Positions 25,924 to 35,165 of a stretch of 64,000 bases of DNA are shown one piece after another; position 1 is the stretch's first letter; each line of letters opens with the position of its first letter. Location: positions 492,998 to 556,997 of the forward strand of contig JAAWWF010000016.1 of NCBI GenBank assembly GCA_021404565.1. Reading direction: 5' to 3'. The translations under genes were made by a program, and so were the position numbers. The notes under the pieces were generated by a model. That model ran no database searches. It was not told where the DNA came from and saw only the letters and a list, made by a program, of their open reading frames with translations. The stretch comes from Roseivirga sp. Its GTDB lineage: Bacteria; Bacteroidota; Bacteroidia; Cytophagales; Cyclobacteriaceae.

Positions 25924-28062
25924 TTAGTAGAACTTGTAACGTTCATCTACAATATCAGCTGCCTCTCTGATCGATTGCCTCAGGTTCAGACGATCATTGC
26001 CCTGCTTGCGCTGCTGAATCCTCGTCATATAACTCGTATAATCGGCTATTTCCGGAGCGGCAGATTTACCTTTCAGTTCAACAATTACCACACCAGCATC
26101 AGTACCAACAGCAGCAGTTCTTTCTCCAACATTGGCCAGAGCAAAGGCTACACCTACTGCTTCAGGAGCAGGACCTACATTCGGCAGAGAATTAGAATTC
26201 ATTTTCAAAGCCGGGTCATTATAGAATTGTGCTCCACGACCATAAGCTGTTGTCATTTCGCTCAGGCTACCTGAAAGGCCTTCCAACTGAGACTTGATAT
26301 AAGCGAGTTTTTTCTCGTTTCTCACCTTAGGCTCTAACTGATTTCTGATATCCCCCAGCTTTGCCGTACCGGCTTCCACTTTGTATCTGTAAAGCGCTAC
26401 TACATACTCATCGTTGAGGTCAAAATCTCTGATATCCTGACTTGAAGCCTCCCCGTACAACCAGGTAACAATCTGGCGTGCATCAGTTAATCTTCCAACA
26501 GCAGTGGCATTAGGGCCAATATTATTACCACTAAAAATGGAAATACCTTGCTCGTTGGCATAGGAATTAAAGCTATCATAGTCATCAACGCTGGACAAAA
26601 ACTCCTGAACCTGACGGTAAACGTCATTTTGAGTCTGAGTTGATGGTACCATTTCAACAATGATGGTAGCCACTTTGTATCTCTTTTTATTAGGAGCATT
26701 CACTACGTTAATGATGTGGTAGCCCTTGTCACTCTCTACAAGTCTGTTAATTACACCAACCGTTCTAGCCGCAAACGAAGCATCCTGCAAGGCTTGTGGC
26801 CAAACCTGGCTTCCGGTAACAACACCGGAACCCTTGCGGTACCATCCCATATCACCACCTGAAGTTCCTGAACCATCTTCACTTTTCTTTCTGGCAGTCT
26901 CTGCAAAATCAGCTCCATTTCTTACCTCTCTCAAAATTCCCTGTGCCTTCGTGCGGGCAGCTCTCTTATCACCCGCTGACATTCCTTCAGTACCAATCAT
27001 AATATGACTGACTCGTACGTATTCGTTCTCTCCATCAGAGATATCAGAGAGTTTACTCATGCTGTAAATTCCTCCGGTCAGCTTAGGGCCAACAATATCT
27101 CCGGGCTTTAAGGTGGCAAGGTTGGCCTCAATATCAACTGGTAATGCTGTAACATCATAAGTTCCAAAACCCTGACCTTGCTCCGTGGCGCGAATAGCAA
27201 TCAACGAATCTTCCTCAACAGAAGGTGAATCTTCAAAGCTCTTGCGAATAGCATCAATGTCGGCCTTATAATCAGCGCTATCTGAGGCTGAAGGTATCAC
27301 AGGGAAAGAAACGTAATCGATAGAACGGCTCTCTTCTACCTGATATTCACTGGAATGAGCACTTAAATAAGCTCTCAGTTCATTATCTGAAACCGGTGCA
27401 ACTGAGTCACTAACAACTCCAAAAGGAACATAGAGGTAATCAACATCGATAGTAGACACCTCATCGTTGTATTGTCTGCGAGCTTCTGCCAGCGTAACGT
27501 AGTTAGCCTTGAGGAAGAAGTTTTCAAATTTTTGCTGCATGCGCTGTGCACTGATTTGCTGCTGGAACTGAGCCCACTGGAATCGTCCTAGTTGTGAGCT
27601 ACCAATATTTGCCAGTTGCTCCTGCACTTTGGCTACGCTGAACTCTCCTGTTTGCTGGTCTGTAAACTGCTGTCTTACGGCAGGAGCAATGTTCACCCCC
27701 TGTACCATGTCCACTTTCTCAGCATCTCCAACTACTATGTCAAGGTCCGAGAATCTTTCACCATAGGCTATTTGGTTGATAAGTTGTTCCCAGGCTTGTG
27801 TTCTGAAAGTTTGTGTAATGAACTCGTTGGCTGGCTGACCATAGGTGGCCTGGAAATTTTGCTTCATCCCCTCTACCATGTTCACGAATTCTACCTGAGA
27901 AATAGTCTCCCCAGAAATCTCTCCTATGTCCTGATTGTTGTTGCCCAGGAGTGTAGATCCGGGCCCCAAAAGGTCCGTCAATACGAAGGCCATAATCGAC
28001 AACCCCACTACTATTACCAGTAGCTTACCCATCTTCTCGCGAAGCGTATTAATTATAGACAT
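25924..28062 (-). CDS. PpiD/SurA-like peptidyl-prolyl isomerase chaperone
   Basis: A 712-residue inner-membrane-anchored periplasmic folding factor. One N-terminal membrane helix (KLLVIVVGLSIMAFVLTDLL) is followed by a SurA-type chaperone region and a parvulin domain at about residues 345-450 with VRVSHIMI, GGDMGWYRKGSG and KGYHIINV. The rest is a second chaperone-like region. This architecture is the Bacteroidota counterpart of PpiD. It follows the envelope cluster but has its own promoter signal: TTTG at 28112-28115 and TATGTTTG at 28084-28091 on the minus strand. Confidence 0.93.
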   Translation of the reverse strand: MSIINTLREKMGKLLVIVVGLSIMAFVLTDLLGPGSTLLGNNNQDIGEISGETISQVEFVNMVEGMKQNFQATYGQPANEFITQTFRTQAWEQLINQIAYGERFSDLDIVVGDAEKVDMVQGVNIAPAVRQQFTDQQTGEFSVAKVQEQLANIGSSQLGRFQWAQFQQQISAQRMQQKFENFFLKANYVTLAEARRQYNDEVSTIDVDYLYVPFGVVSDSVAPVSDNELRAYLSAHSSEYQVEESRSIDYVSFPVIPSASDSADYKADIDAIRKSFEDSPSVEEDSLIAIRATEQGQGFGTYDVTALPVDIEANLATLKPGDIVGPKLTGGIYSMSKLSDISDGENEYVRVSHIMIGTEGMSAGDKRAARTKAQGILREVRNGADFAETARKKSEDGSGTSGGDMGWYRKGSGVVTGSQVWPQALQDASFAARTVGVINRLVESDKGYHIINVVNAPNKKRYKVATIIVEMVPSTQTQNDVYRQVQEFLSSVDDYDSFNSYANEQGISIFSGNNIGPNATAVGRLTDARQIVTWLYGEASSQDIRDFDLNDEYVVALYRYKVEAGTAKLGDIRNQLEPKVRNEKKLAYIKSQLEGLSGSLSEMTTAYGRGAQFYNDPALKMNSNSLPNVGPAPEAVGVAFALANVGERTAAVGTDAGVVIVELKGKSAAPEIADYTSYMTRIQQRKQGNDRLNLRQSIREAADIVDERYKFY

Positions 28063-28083
28063 TGCTTAAAATTTAAATAGGCG

Positions 28084-28115
28084 CAAACATACTCAGATTA
28101 TGGTCGAAAATCAAA
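28084..28115 (-). promoter_or_regulatory. Bacteroidota vegetative promoter of the PpiD-like gene
   Basis: On the minus strand: TTTG (28115-28112), 20 bp spacer, TATGTTTG (28091-28084). Both elements match TTTG-N17-23-TAnnTTTG, and the ATG follows 21 nt later. Confidence 0.65.
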
Positions 28116-28143
28116 ACATTTCAACCACAAAAAGCCCTATAAA

Positions 28144-29430
28144 TCAGTGCTCTTGCCTATTTTCTACGGAAAACATGACGTTATCGATTCGCGCATCTTC
28201 CATCGTCAGAATTCTGATCTCAAAAGGGGGAATACGGATCAGGTCATTGACATTGGGAATACTTTCTGTGACGGACAGGATGAAGCCCCCCAAAGTGTCA
28301 TAATCACCCTCAGGAATGCCCCAGTTGTATTTATCATTCAGGTAGTCGATTTCGTGACGTGCACTTAGCTTATAACGTCCATCTGTGACCTTTTGCTCCA
28401 CCCAATCTTCGTCTCCGTCATGCTCATCCTGAATCTCTCCAAAGATTTCCTCGATTACATCTTCCAGGGTTACAATGCCTGAAGTGCCACCAAACTCATC
28501 CACCACGAGCGCCAGACTCTTTCGTTCCTGTATAAATTGAATCATCAGCTCATTGGCCAGTGTGGTTTCCGGTACAATTACCACAGGGGTAAGAATACGC
28601 TCAATTTCCTTAGGCTTCTTAAACAGCTCCAGCACGTGGCAATACCCTATGACTTCGTCAATACTATTGTTTTTGTAGATAAGTACCTTGCTATGACCGC
28701 TTTCGATAAACTCATCTTTCAACTCACTGATATCATCGGCTATATCAATGGCCGATAGTTCTGTACGCGGAATCATACACTCTCTTACCTTTACGGTCTT
28801 GAATTCAAGGGCATTGTTGAAAATTTTGGTGTCCAGCTCAATATTGGCCTCTTTAATATCTTCCCTGGTATTTCTCTGGATATAGTTGCGAAGGTCGGTT
28901 AGACCAAATACGGTCCTGTCTTGGGAGTAATCTTGCCTTAGAACGTACTTGATCATCAATTTAGATAACCAGGCTATAGGCTGAACTACCAAAAACATGA
29001 GGACAAAAATCACCATCAAGGGAATTGAGAAAAAATTCAGCACTCGATTCGGGTTCAGCAGGAAAATACTCTTTGGTGTAAACTCGGCTGTAAAAAGCAC
29101 AATTATTGTAGACAGGATTGTCTGTAAAGTGATTATCACTCCCTCAGAGCTAATAGATTCAGGAAGGGTTCTTGTAATCCAGGGGTCCAACAACAAAGCA
29201 ATAAAATAACCATAAAGAACCAGGGCCAGTGTATTCCCTACTAATGCGGTATTAATGAGCCTCGAAGGTTTCTGGGCAAAAAAAGAAAGAATTCTACCAG
29301 CCAGTTTGCCACTATTTGCCTCTAACTCAATTTGCAGTTTACTGCTACTGATAAAGGCAATCTCAGTACCTGAAAAAAATGCAGAAAATATAAGGGTGAT
29401 GATAACGATAGAAAGATGGTAGTACTCCAC
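28144..29430 (-). CDS. CNNM/CorC-type membrane protein with CBS pair
   Basis: A 428-residue hemolysin-family (CNNM/CorC) protein: DUF21 membrane domain with about four helices (residues 1-190), a CBS pair (VRECMIPRTELSAIDI and LTPVVIVPETTLANELM), then a CorC_HlyC domain (FGGTSGIVTLEDVIEEIFGEIQDEHD). It probably binds Mg2+ or adenosine nucleotide through the CBS module. GldE of gliding bacteria has this build but I cannot assign that role. It starts with GTG, overlapping the 73-aa gene's stop in TAGTG. Confidence 0.92.
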   Translation of the reverse strand: MEYYHLSIVIITLIFSAFFSGTEIAFISSSKLQIELEANSGKLAGRILSFFAQKPSRLINTALVGNTLALVLYGYFIALLLDPWITRTLPESISSEGVIITLQTILSTIIVLFTAEFTPKSIFLLNPNRVLNFFSIPLMVIFVLMFLVVQPIAWLSKLMIKYVLRQDYSQDRTVFGLTDLRNYIQRNTREDIKEANIELDTKIFNNALEFKTVKVRECMIPRTELSAIDIADDISELKDEFIESGHSKVLIYKNNSIDEVIGYCHVLELFKKPKEIERILTPVVIVPETTLANELMIQFIQERKSLALVVDEFGGTSGIVTLEDVIEEIFGEIQDEHDGDEDWVEQKVTDGRYKLSARHEIDYLNDKYNWGIPEGDYDTLGGFILSVTESIPNVNDLIRIPPFEIRILTMEDARIDNVMFSVENRQEH

Positions 29431-29651
29431 TATCGCTTTCTTTTGGACTTAGTTTTTTGCTCCTGCGCCTTAGCTTTAGCTTCCTTTTCTTTCACAGCTG
29501 CCTTTCTATACTGAAATAAAAATAACAGACTCAGGGATATCATGAAAATAAAATAGGAAAAGGCAATTCCATGAACCATGGTCTGATGCACGCCAATGAT
29601 AAAAAAGGCTACACACAGCGTAAAAATGATAACATCTGTCAACGACTTCAT
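29430..29651 (-). CDS. Small membrane protein with basic tail
   Basis: A 73-residue protein: two membrane helices (VIIFTLCVAFFIIGVHQTM; SYFIFMISLSLLFLFQY) and a strongly basic C-terminal tail ending KTKSKRKR. The tail should lie in the cytoplasm. It overlaps lptC by 4 bp (ATGA) and the CNNM gene by 1 bp. I know similar small proteins at this place in other Bacteroidota but no function. Confidence 0.75.
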   Translation of the reverse strand: MKSLTDVIIFTLCVAFFIIGVHQTMVHGIAFSYFIFMISLSLLFLFQYRKAAVKEKEAKAKAQEQKTKSKRKR

Positions 29652-30193
29652 ATCCCTTCTTTTACCTCAATTTCGCTATCTCTTAGCTTACGAAAAGTAT
29701 AGTTTTCAAAATTCTGATCCGAATCCATTCCTTCTGCAAAGAGCAGATCATCCAGTGTTTTAACAGTTACAAATTTATCGGTATAAATGGTCTTTTTCTC
29801 TCTATCCCAAAAAAGCTCTTCTGTGCTCAGTGTTTCCTGCTTTTGAAGATTGTTGACAATTACATCTCCCTCTACCCGGTAAAGCTTAGTTTCAGTATCG
29901 TAATACCCCCTCTGCGCAGTTAGCTCAGAAGTTTTGCCACCAAGCACATCATAGAAAGTGATTTTAATACCTTCAGGGAACTCCAGATCCCCGTTAAGAA
30001 AAGTAAGCTGCCTGGCCCCTGACATCTCCATCTTTACCACAGATGAGTCACTCACCACAATGTGAACATTGCTGGACTCATATCGCGGCCCGGTATACTC
30101 TTCCATGTCAGCCAGCTTTTCGGCATCCGAAAAACAAGACATGACCGATAGGGCCAATAATGAGATAACGATATGGCTAAATTTCCTTTTCAT
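29648..30193 (-). CDS. lptC: LPS export protein LptC
   Basis: Periplasmic bridge protein of lipopolysaccharide export, expected to pass LPS from the LptB2FG extractor towards LptA. A short hydrophobic start with VMSC (lipobox-like) is followed by the single jellyroll-type domain: KITFYDVLGGKTSELTAQRGYYD and NNLQKQETLSTEELFWDREK are family-typical strands. The length of 181 is normal. The 73-aa gene overlaps its end. A terminator-like hairpin sits 10 nt before its ATG, see that entry. Confidence 0.87.
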   Translation of the reverse strand: MKRKFSHIVISLLALSVMSCFSDAEKLADMEEYTGPRYESSNVHIVVSDSSVVKMEMSGARQLTFLNGDLEFPEGIKITFYDVLGGKTSELTAQRGYYDTETKLYRVEGDVIVNNLQKQETLSTEELFWDREKKTIYTDKFVTVKTLDDLLFAEGMDSDQNFENYTFRKLRDSEIEVKEGI

Positions 30194-30203
30194 TATATAA
30201 AAA

Positions 30204-30231
30204 CGGTCTTCTCCAATAATGAAGAAGACCG
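30204..30231 (-). terminator. Hairpin with T tract between the TPR gene and lptC
   Basis: CGGTCTTCT at 30204-30212 pairs with AGAAGACCG at 30223-30231 (9 bp, 10-nt loop). On the minus strand the stem is followed by TTTTTATA and, 10 nt after the stem, the lptC ATG. It looks like an intrinsic terminator or attenuator within the cluster. Confidence 0.72.
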
Positions 30232-30253
30232 CTCTATCAAAATTCTTATATCC

Positions 30254-31576
30254 TTATTGCTCTGGTCTTCTTGTCAGCTTAACGCTTTTCTGAATCCAGC
30301 AGCCTACAAAGATGCTTTGTCCTTCTTCTTTATTAGCAGTAAAAATATCGCCAATGGTAGGGAATTGAGCCCTGGCCTGTGACATTTTCAATGAGTTGCC
30401 GGCTTTCTGATAGAACTCATATGCAGCGATAAAACGCGCACGGTCATCTACCTGGCTTTTTTGGGCATCACATTCTGAAGAGCTAAGAACCATGTCACCA
30501 ATCATCTCGTACATCTCAGACTGCAAGCCCGGATCAACTTCCATGGTCTGCATCGCGTAACTTCTGGCTTCCTTCTTGTTGCCCTCGATACGCATCATTG
30601 ATGCCATTTGCTTCAGTACACTGCCCTTATCAGTATTATCTTCAGTAAGATCAGCGGCCTTCAGGAAATACTCTTTTGCTTTTTCATAATTCTTTTCTTT
30701 GGCATAGCGTGAAGCCAGAAGCTTGGCCACACCAAAATTAGGGTCACTCTCAAATACTTTCTCGGCAGCTTTCACAAACCAATCCGCCTCAGTACACTGA
30801 CCATCAAAGGCAAATACAAAGATTTTATTCGCCAATTCTGCATCATCAGGGTTTTGCTCAAACTCCGGAACAAGTTTAGAAACAATAAAATCGCAATCAA
30901 TAAGCTTCAAATCGGCCAGTTTCTCATCTATAGCCTGCTTGATAGCATCGTACTTTTTAGTGTTCTGATTCTTGCCCTTAGCAGTGGCAATCTGAGCATC
31001 AATGTGCTGCGTTGTTCTATTATAAATTTCAAGAATTTCATCATTGCTGATGCCAATCTTTCTGGTAAAAGCCAGAGCGGCTGTATTCATATAGTATCTT
31101 CCTACAGGGTAAAAGGCCTTATCTCCCTTCAACTCATAAGTCTTGGAAAACATGTCCAGCAAAAATTGCGTTTTTGCCTTGTCTCTGTAGAAAAACTGAA
31201 ATGCATCAATTGCTTTTCTATCAATACCTTTGAATTCCTCACCATCAAAAGTTGCAAAGCGCTTGTCATACAGGGCCATCACCTTTTCAGCAGCGGCAGT
31301 TTTCAAAGCAGCATCTTTTTCCTTTTTCCAGATGTCTTTGTAAATTTTAATGCCATTAATGTAAATGGCCTTACTGAGGTTTGGATAATCAGCCAGTATT
31401 TTCTCTAAATGTGGTTTGGCTGCCTCATAATTTCCTTGCTTATAACTATCATCATAAAGCGTATAAGTGGTCTGGGCATCCTTCTTCTTTTCAGGATCCT
31501 CAGGCCAGTTAAATTGCGCAAATACAGAGGTACCCGCCAATAGCATTAAAAATGAAAATAGAACTCTCAATTTCAT
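30254..31576 (-). CDS. Exported TPR-repeat protein
   Basis: A 440-residue exported protein with a signal peptide (FSFLMLLAGTSVFAQ) and helical repeats of TPR type, for example YKQGNYEAAKPHLEKILADYPN and AKEKNYEKAKEYFLKAADL. It is located in the periplasm or held at the outer membrane. It shares a unit with the outer-membrane barrel upstream (12-bp gap). TPR proteins at such loci usually act as assembly scaffolds, but no partner is shown by sequence. Confidence 0.87.
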   Translation of the reverse strand: MKLRVLFSFLMLLAGTSVFAQFNWPEDPEKKKDAQTTYTLYDDSYKQGNYEAAKPHLEKILADYPNLSKAIYINGIKIYKDIWKKEKDAALKTAAAEKVMALYDKRFATFDGEEFKGIDRKAIDAFQFFYRDKAKTQFLLDMFSKTYELKGDKAFYPVGRYYMNTAALAFTRKIGISNDEILEIYNRTTQHIDAQIATAKGKNQNTKKYDAIKQAIDEKLADLKLIDCDFIVSKLVPEFEQNPDDAELANKIFVFAFDGQCTEADWFVKAAEKVFESDPNFGVAKLLASRYAKEKNYEKAKEYFLKAADLTEDNTDKGSVLKQMASMMRIEGNKKEARSYAMQTMEVDPGLQSEMYEMIGDMVLSSSECDAQKSQVDDRARFIAAYEFYQKAGNSLKMSQARAQFPTIGDIFTANKEEGQSIFVGCWIQKSVKLTRRPEQ

Positions 31577-31588
31577 AGTTGTAGTAGT

Positions 31589-32881
31589 TTAGTCAAATTT
31601 ACCTCTCGAGAACCAAGTCAAATCCTGAATGCTGAATCCGAGGTTTATTTTAAAGTAGTTCTCGCGGATTCTGTCTTCTGTAATATTACCACGCCTGCCA
31701 AAGGTTAGCCCCAGGTTAACATGTGAAACACCCCAGAAGGCGCTCAATGGTATAGACGTTCCAACATTTATGCCAATATCATTTACATCCTGATTATTGA
31801 CCAAATATGGAGTCCTCTCATAATGAACCCCGAATCTATAACTTATTCTTTTCGAAAGCTTTAAATCTTGATAGTTTGGTATTATTTCTCCACCAATGGC
31901 AAGTCGGAAAGATTTACCATAGGCCCCGTCTGCTACACCATCATCCAGATATTGAGTCCAATCCTGTGTCTGAAAATCGACACCAAGCGCTAAGGCCTGT
32001 GATTTTTCGTAAGAAATACCAAAGCCCAGACGGTTGGGAAGGGTGGTTTTAGTCACCACATTGGCGATTAAGGTATCAGAGCTAAAAATTATACCCGTGG
32101 TTGATTGATTCTGCAGTGTAGAAAGTCGGGTCTGGTTAATTTCTGTTTCAGGAGTATAAAAGCCTCCTAGATTGAGAAATTGATTCTCTCCCTTCAGCGG
32201 TAGTTTGTAGGCAAAGCCCAGGGTAGCATTCACACCTGAATAACTCTTTCGCTCCTGAACCAATGAATTTCCAAAAGCCGTAACGGTAAGACCATCCAGA
32301 AAAAAGAGATCCTCTGTCTGTATGGAACCGAATAGAAAACTAAGCTTAAGACCCAATTGAAGGTTGCCAAGCCTGAGGCTATTAGTCCAGAACACTTCAT
32401 CAATACCTCCCCTGCCTTCAACATTAGCAATCGCTGTGGAGCCATCAGGGCCATTCGTATTCATGGAAGTGAAACCATAATTTACAGTACTGTAGGGAGT
32501 AAGGCCAAAACCCATATTCCATTTGGCGTACTTAATGGGTAGCACAAACCCAAAATCTTTAAAGCCACCGGCCACCGTAGAATAAGTTTCATTACCCGTA
32601 CCGGTGTTACCTGTTACACTTCTGGAGTCAACGGATAAACCCAACTGGAAAACCGATTCGAAATTACTCGACATCAGTGCGGGGTTCATATTATTCACAA
32701 AAAACCTGGAGTTATAAGACAAACCCAGTCCACCCATGCTGGCATTCTGCGTATAGCCTCCCCAATTAACCTCCCCAATTCCTATTACAGAGTAGCCTGA
32801 TTGGGTATGCTGCGCATTTACTTGCCAACAGAAAAATAAGGCCCAAATAAGGCCTCCGTATTTTATAGTATTTCTAAGCAT
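31589..32881 (-). CDS. Outer-membrane beta-barrel protein
   Basis: A 430-residue exported protein with a signal peptide (LIWALFFCWQVNAQ) and alternating amphipathic strands ending in a likely barrel strand (FKINLGFSIQDLTWFSRGKF). The start HTQSGYSVIGIGE and NASMGGLGLSY, with a conserved 'N-P-A' segment (NNMNPALM), recalls FadL/PorV-like Bacteroidota barrels. The substrate is unknown. Overlaps coaX by 8 bp, so the two are coupled. Confidence 0.82.
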   Translation of the reverse strand: MLRNTIKYGGLIWALFFCWQVNAQHTQSGYSVIGIGEVNWGGYTQNASMGGLGLSYNSRFFVNNMNPALMSSNFESVFQLGLSVDSRSVTGNTGTGNETYSTVAGGFKDFGFVLPIKYAKWNMGFGLTPYSTVNYGFTSMNTNGPDGSTAIANVEGRGGIDEVFWTNSLRLGNLQLGLKLSFLFGSIQTEDLFFLDGLTVTAFGNSLVQERKSYSGVNATLGFAYKLPLKGENQFLNLGGFYTPETEINQTRLSTLQNQSTTGIIFSSDTLIANVVTKTTLPNRLGFGISYEKSQALALGVDFQTQDWTQYLDDGVADGAYGKSFRLAIGGEIIPNYQDLKLSKRISYRFGVHYERTPYLVNNQDVNDIGINVGTSIPLSAFWGVSHVNLGLTFGRRGNITEDRIRENYFKINLGFSIQDLTWFSRGKFD

Positions 32882-33593
32882 TATAATCCAAAACTCGGTT
32901 CAGTCCAACAAGCACAATTTCGAGGGCCACAAATATGTCAGCTTTTATTCTAGATTCAAAAGTTTTCGCCCCTCCACCGGTAATAATGACCTTTAAATCA
33001 GGGGTTTTTAACAAAAATTGGCTGATCATATATTCTATTTCACCGGTAATACCATTAATTACACCACTCCTCATGGCACCGGCTGTACTGTTGCCAATCA
33101 GCTCTTTTGCCTCACGATCATTCAACAGGGGTAATCTTTGCGTGTATTGGTGCATCGCCTTATACCGAAGTTCAACCCCCGGACTTATAATTCCACCTTC
33201 AAAAACACCAGCCTGATTCAAATAATCATAGGTAATACAGGTACCTATGTCTATTACCATTACTGCAGATTCAGAAAAAAGCTCAGTGGCCCCTATGACT
33301 GCCGCCAAACGGTCCATGCCCAGAGTCCGGGGTGTGGCATAAGCCACCCCTATGGGGATACGTGTAATATGACTCAGATATAACACCTCCTTGTCTGCCG
33401 AAAAAAAGGGTTCCAGTTCCTCGTGCTTATAGCCAACAGAACAAACTATACTCTTGTCAAAATCTCTCGAACGACTGGTCAAAAATTCATCTAATTCATC
33501 TAAACCGTATACCACACCTTGCTCGACAAGTGTATTTTCCTCAAAGAATCCATACTTGGTAAAGGTATTTCCGATGTCGAGCGCTAGTTTCAA
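32874..33593 (-). CDS. coaX: Type III pantothenate kinase
   Basis: Phosphorylates pantothenate, the first step of coenzyme A synthesis, in the cytoplasm. It is an ASKHA-fold protein with LALDIGNTFTKYGFFE (phosphate 1), MDRLAAVIGA, VIDIGTCITYDY (the catalytic Asp) and GGIISPG. 239 residues is slightly short but full length. It is the first gene of the envelope cluster that continues with the barrel and TPR genes. Confidence 0.93.
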   Translation of the reverse strand: MKLALDIGNTFTKYGFFEENTLVEQGVVYGLDELDEFLTSRSRDFDKSIVCSVGYKHEELEPFFSADKEVLYLSHITRIPIGVAYATPRTLGMDRLAAVIGATELFSESAVMVIDIGTCITYDYLNQAGVFEGGIISPGVELRYKAMHQYTQRLPLLNDREAKELIGNSTAGAMRSGVINGITGEIEYMISQFLLKTPDLKVIITGGGAKTFESRIKADIFVALEIVLVGLNRVLDYNA

Positions 33594-33827
33594 TGGTCAG
33601 TAATTTACAACGTAAAGTTTAGTTCAAAAATTGAAATTGTCAAGGCCATGTACAAATGAGCTTGAAAGATGGTCATTCTTCTGACTTCCATTCTTATCCG
33701 ATTAGCATACAAAAACAATACAATTGCCAGGCCACAAGTATGAAACCTCTATGGAGATAATCTGTTAGAAACTTTAGTGGAATCTGACAGGTTTGATTAA
33801 TTTCGCTTGTCATAACAAATAATTATT

Positions 33828-35054
33828 ATGCGAGAACTGCTCACCAAATTTGAGAACAAGAAACCCGAAATAGTTTTTGAATGGAATGATACAGAAACCG
33901 AAGCTTGTGGCTGGGTAGTGATCAATTCTTTGAGGGGTGGCAGTGCCGGTGGAGGTACACGTATGAGAATAGGCCTTGACAAAAGAGAAGTTGAATCACT
34001 GGCCAAAACAATGGAGGTGAAATTCACCGTTTCGGGTCCTCCTATTGGTGGCGCCAAGTCAGGCATCAACTTTGACCCCAATGACCCCCGCAAAACCGAA
34101 GTACTGAAAAGATGGTATAAGGCCGTGTATCCTCTACTCAAAAATTACTACGGTACCGGAGGTGATTTAAATATCGATGAAATAGAAGAAGTGATCCCGA
34201 TCACTGAAGATTTCGGACTCTGGCACCCACAGGAAGGCGTAGTAAACGGACATTATCAGGCCAACGAACCTCTGAAGATAAAAATGCTGGGCCAGCTGAG
34301 AACAGGAGTAGCCAAAGTGGTGGAAGACCATCATTACACCCCTTCTCTGGAAAGAAAATATACCGTTGCAGATCTTATCACCGGCTTTGGGGTGGCAGAA
34401 TCCGTTATACATTACTACAACCTATGGGGTGGAGACCTTAGTCAGAAACACGTAGTCATACAAGGCTGGGGCAATGTTGGAGCCGCTGCAGCCTACTACC
34501 TAGCCAGAGAGGGAGCAAAAATTGTTGGTATCATAGACAAGGATGGAGGAGTGATTAATCAGGAAGGATTTTCTTTTGAAGAAATCAAAGATCTTTATCT
34601 CAACAGAAATGGCAACAAGCTGATTGTAGACGATATGCTCTCCTATCAGGATGTGAATAATAAAATATGGGATCTGAATGCAGAAATCTTCATCCCCGCT
34701 GCTGCTTCGCGCCTGCTCACAAGGGAACAAGTAGATAAAATGATTGCCACCAATCTGGAAGTAATTTCCTCCGGAGCCAATGTACCCTTTGCGGATCCTG
34801 AGATTTTCTTCGGACCCATTGCAGAGTTTGCGGATAAGAACATTGCCATCCTACCCGACTTTATCGCCAATTGTGGCATGGCGCGGGTTTTTGCCTATCT
34901 GATGAGTGGTGAAGTGGAAATCACCGACAAAGCGATATTTGAAGACACTTCACTCACAATCAGGAAAGCCCTGCAGGATTTGCATGCCGCCAATGCCACT
35001 AAAACAGGCCTCGCCACTACGGCCTTCGAAATAGCGCTCGAAAAGCTCCTTTAG
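33828..35054 (+). CDS. Glu/Leu/Phe/Val dehydrogenase
   Basis: A 408-residue NAD(P)-linked amino-acid dehydrogenase. Substrate-side motifs are GGSAGGGTRMRIG and PPIGGAKSGINFDP with a conserved Lys. The dinucleotide fold has VIQGWGNVGAAAAYYLA. The glutamate dehydrogenase-like reading is likely, but the GTGGDLNIDE stretch in place of the common PAPD motif leaves the amino acid open. A possible promoter is TTTA at about 33770 with TAATTTCG at about 33797-33804 (one mismatch to TAnnTTTG). Its stop is followed by a nested inverted repeat. Confidence 0.9.
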   Translation: MRELLTKFENKKPEIVFEWNDTETEACGWVVINSLRGGSAGGGTRMRIGLDKREVESLAKTMEVKFTVSGPPIGGAKSGINFDPNDPRKTEVLKRWYKAVYPLLKNYYGTGGDLNIDEIEEVIPITEDFGLWHPQEGVVNGHYQANEPLKIKMLGQLRTGVAKVVEDHHYTPSLERKYTVADLITGFGVAESVIHYYNLWGGDLSQKHVVIQGWGNVGAAAAYYLAREGAKIVGIIDKDGGVINQEGFSFEEIKDLYLNRNGNKLIVDDMLSYQDVNNKIWDLNAEIFIPAAASRLLTREQVDKMIATNLEVISSGANVPFADPEIFFGPIAEFADKNIAILPDFIANCGMARVFAYLMSGEVEITDKAIFEDTSLTIRKALQDLHAANATKTGLATTAFEIALEKLL

Positions 35055-35055
35055 A

Positions 35056-35113
35056 AGCCAGCGACTTTAAAAACTGATAAGATTTGTTATCTTTCAGTTA
35101 AGACACGCTGGCT
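35056..35113. repeat. Nested inverted repeat between GDH and the NhaD antiporter
   Basis: Outer stem: AGCCAGCG (35056-35063) with CGCTGGCT (35106-35113). Inner stem: AACTGA-T-AAGAT with ATCTTTCAGTT around a TTGTT loop, one bulged T. The whole forms a two-part hairpin 2 bp after the dehydrogenase stop and 52 bp before the antiporter start. The weak T-rich run after it (AATTTGATTTG) makes it a possible terminator; a structured leader is the other reading. Confidence 0.6.
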
Positions 35114-35165
35114 AATTTGATTTGTTAGCTAAGAAGTATAATTTTAGCTCATCAGAACAACCTTC

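Noticed and set aside
30854..31408. 184-codon plus-strand frame
   Set aside because: Antisense to the TPR gene, no signal peptide or motif.
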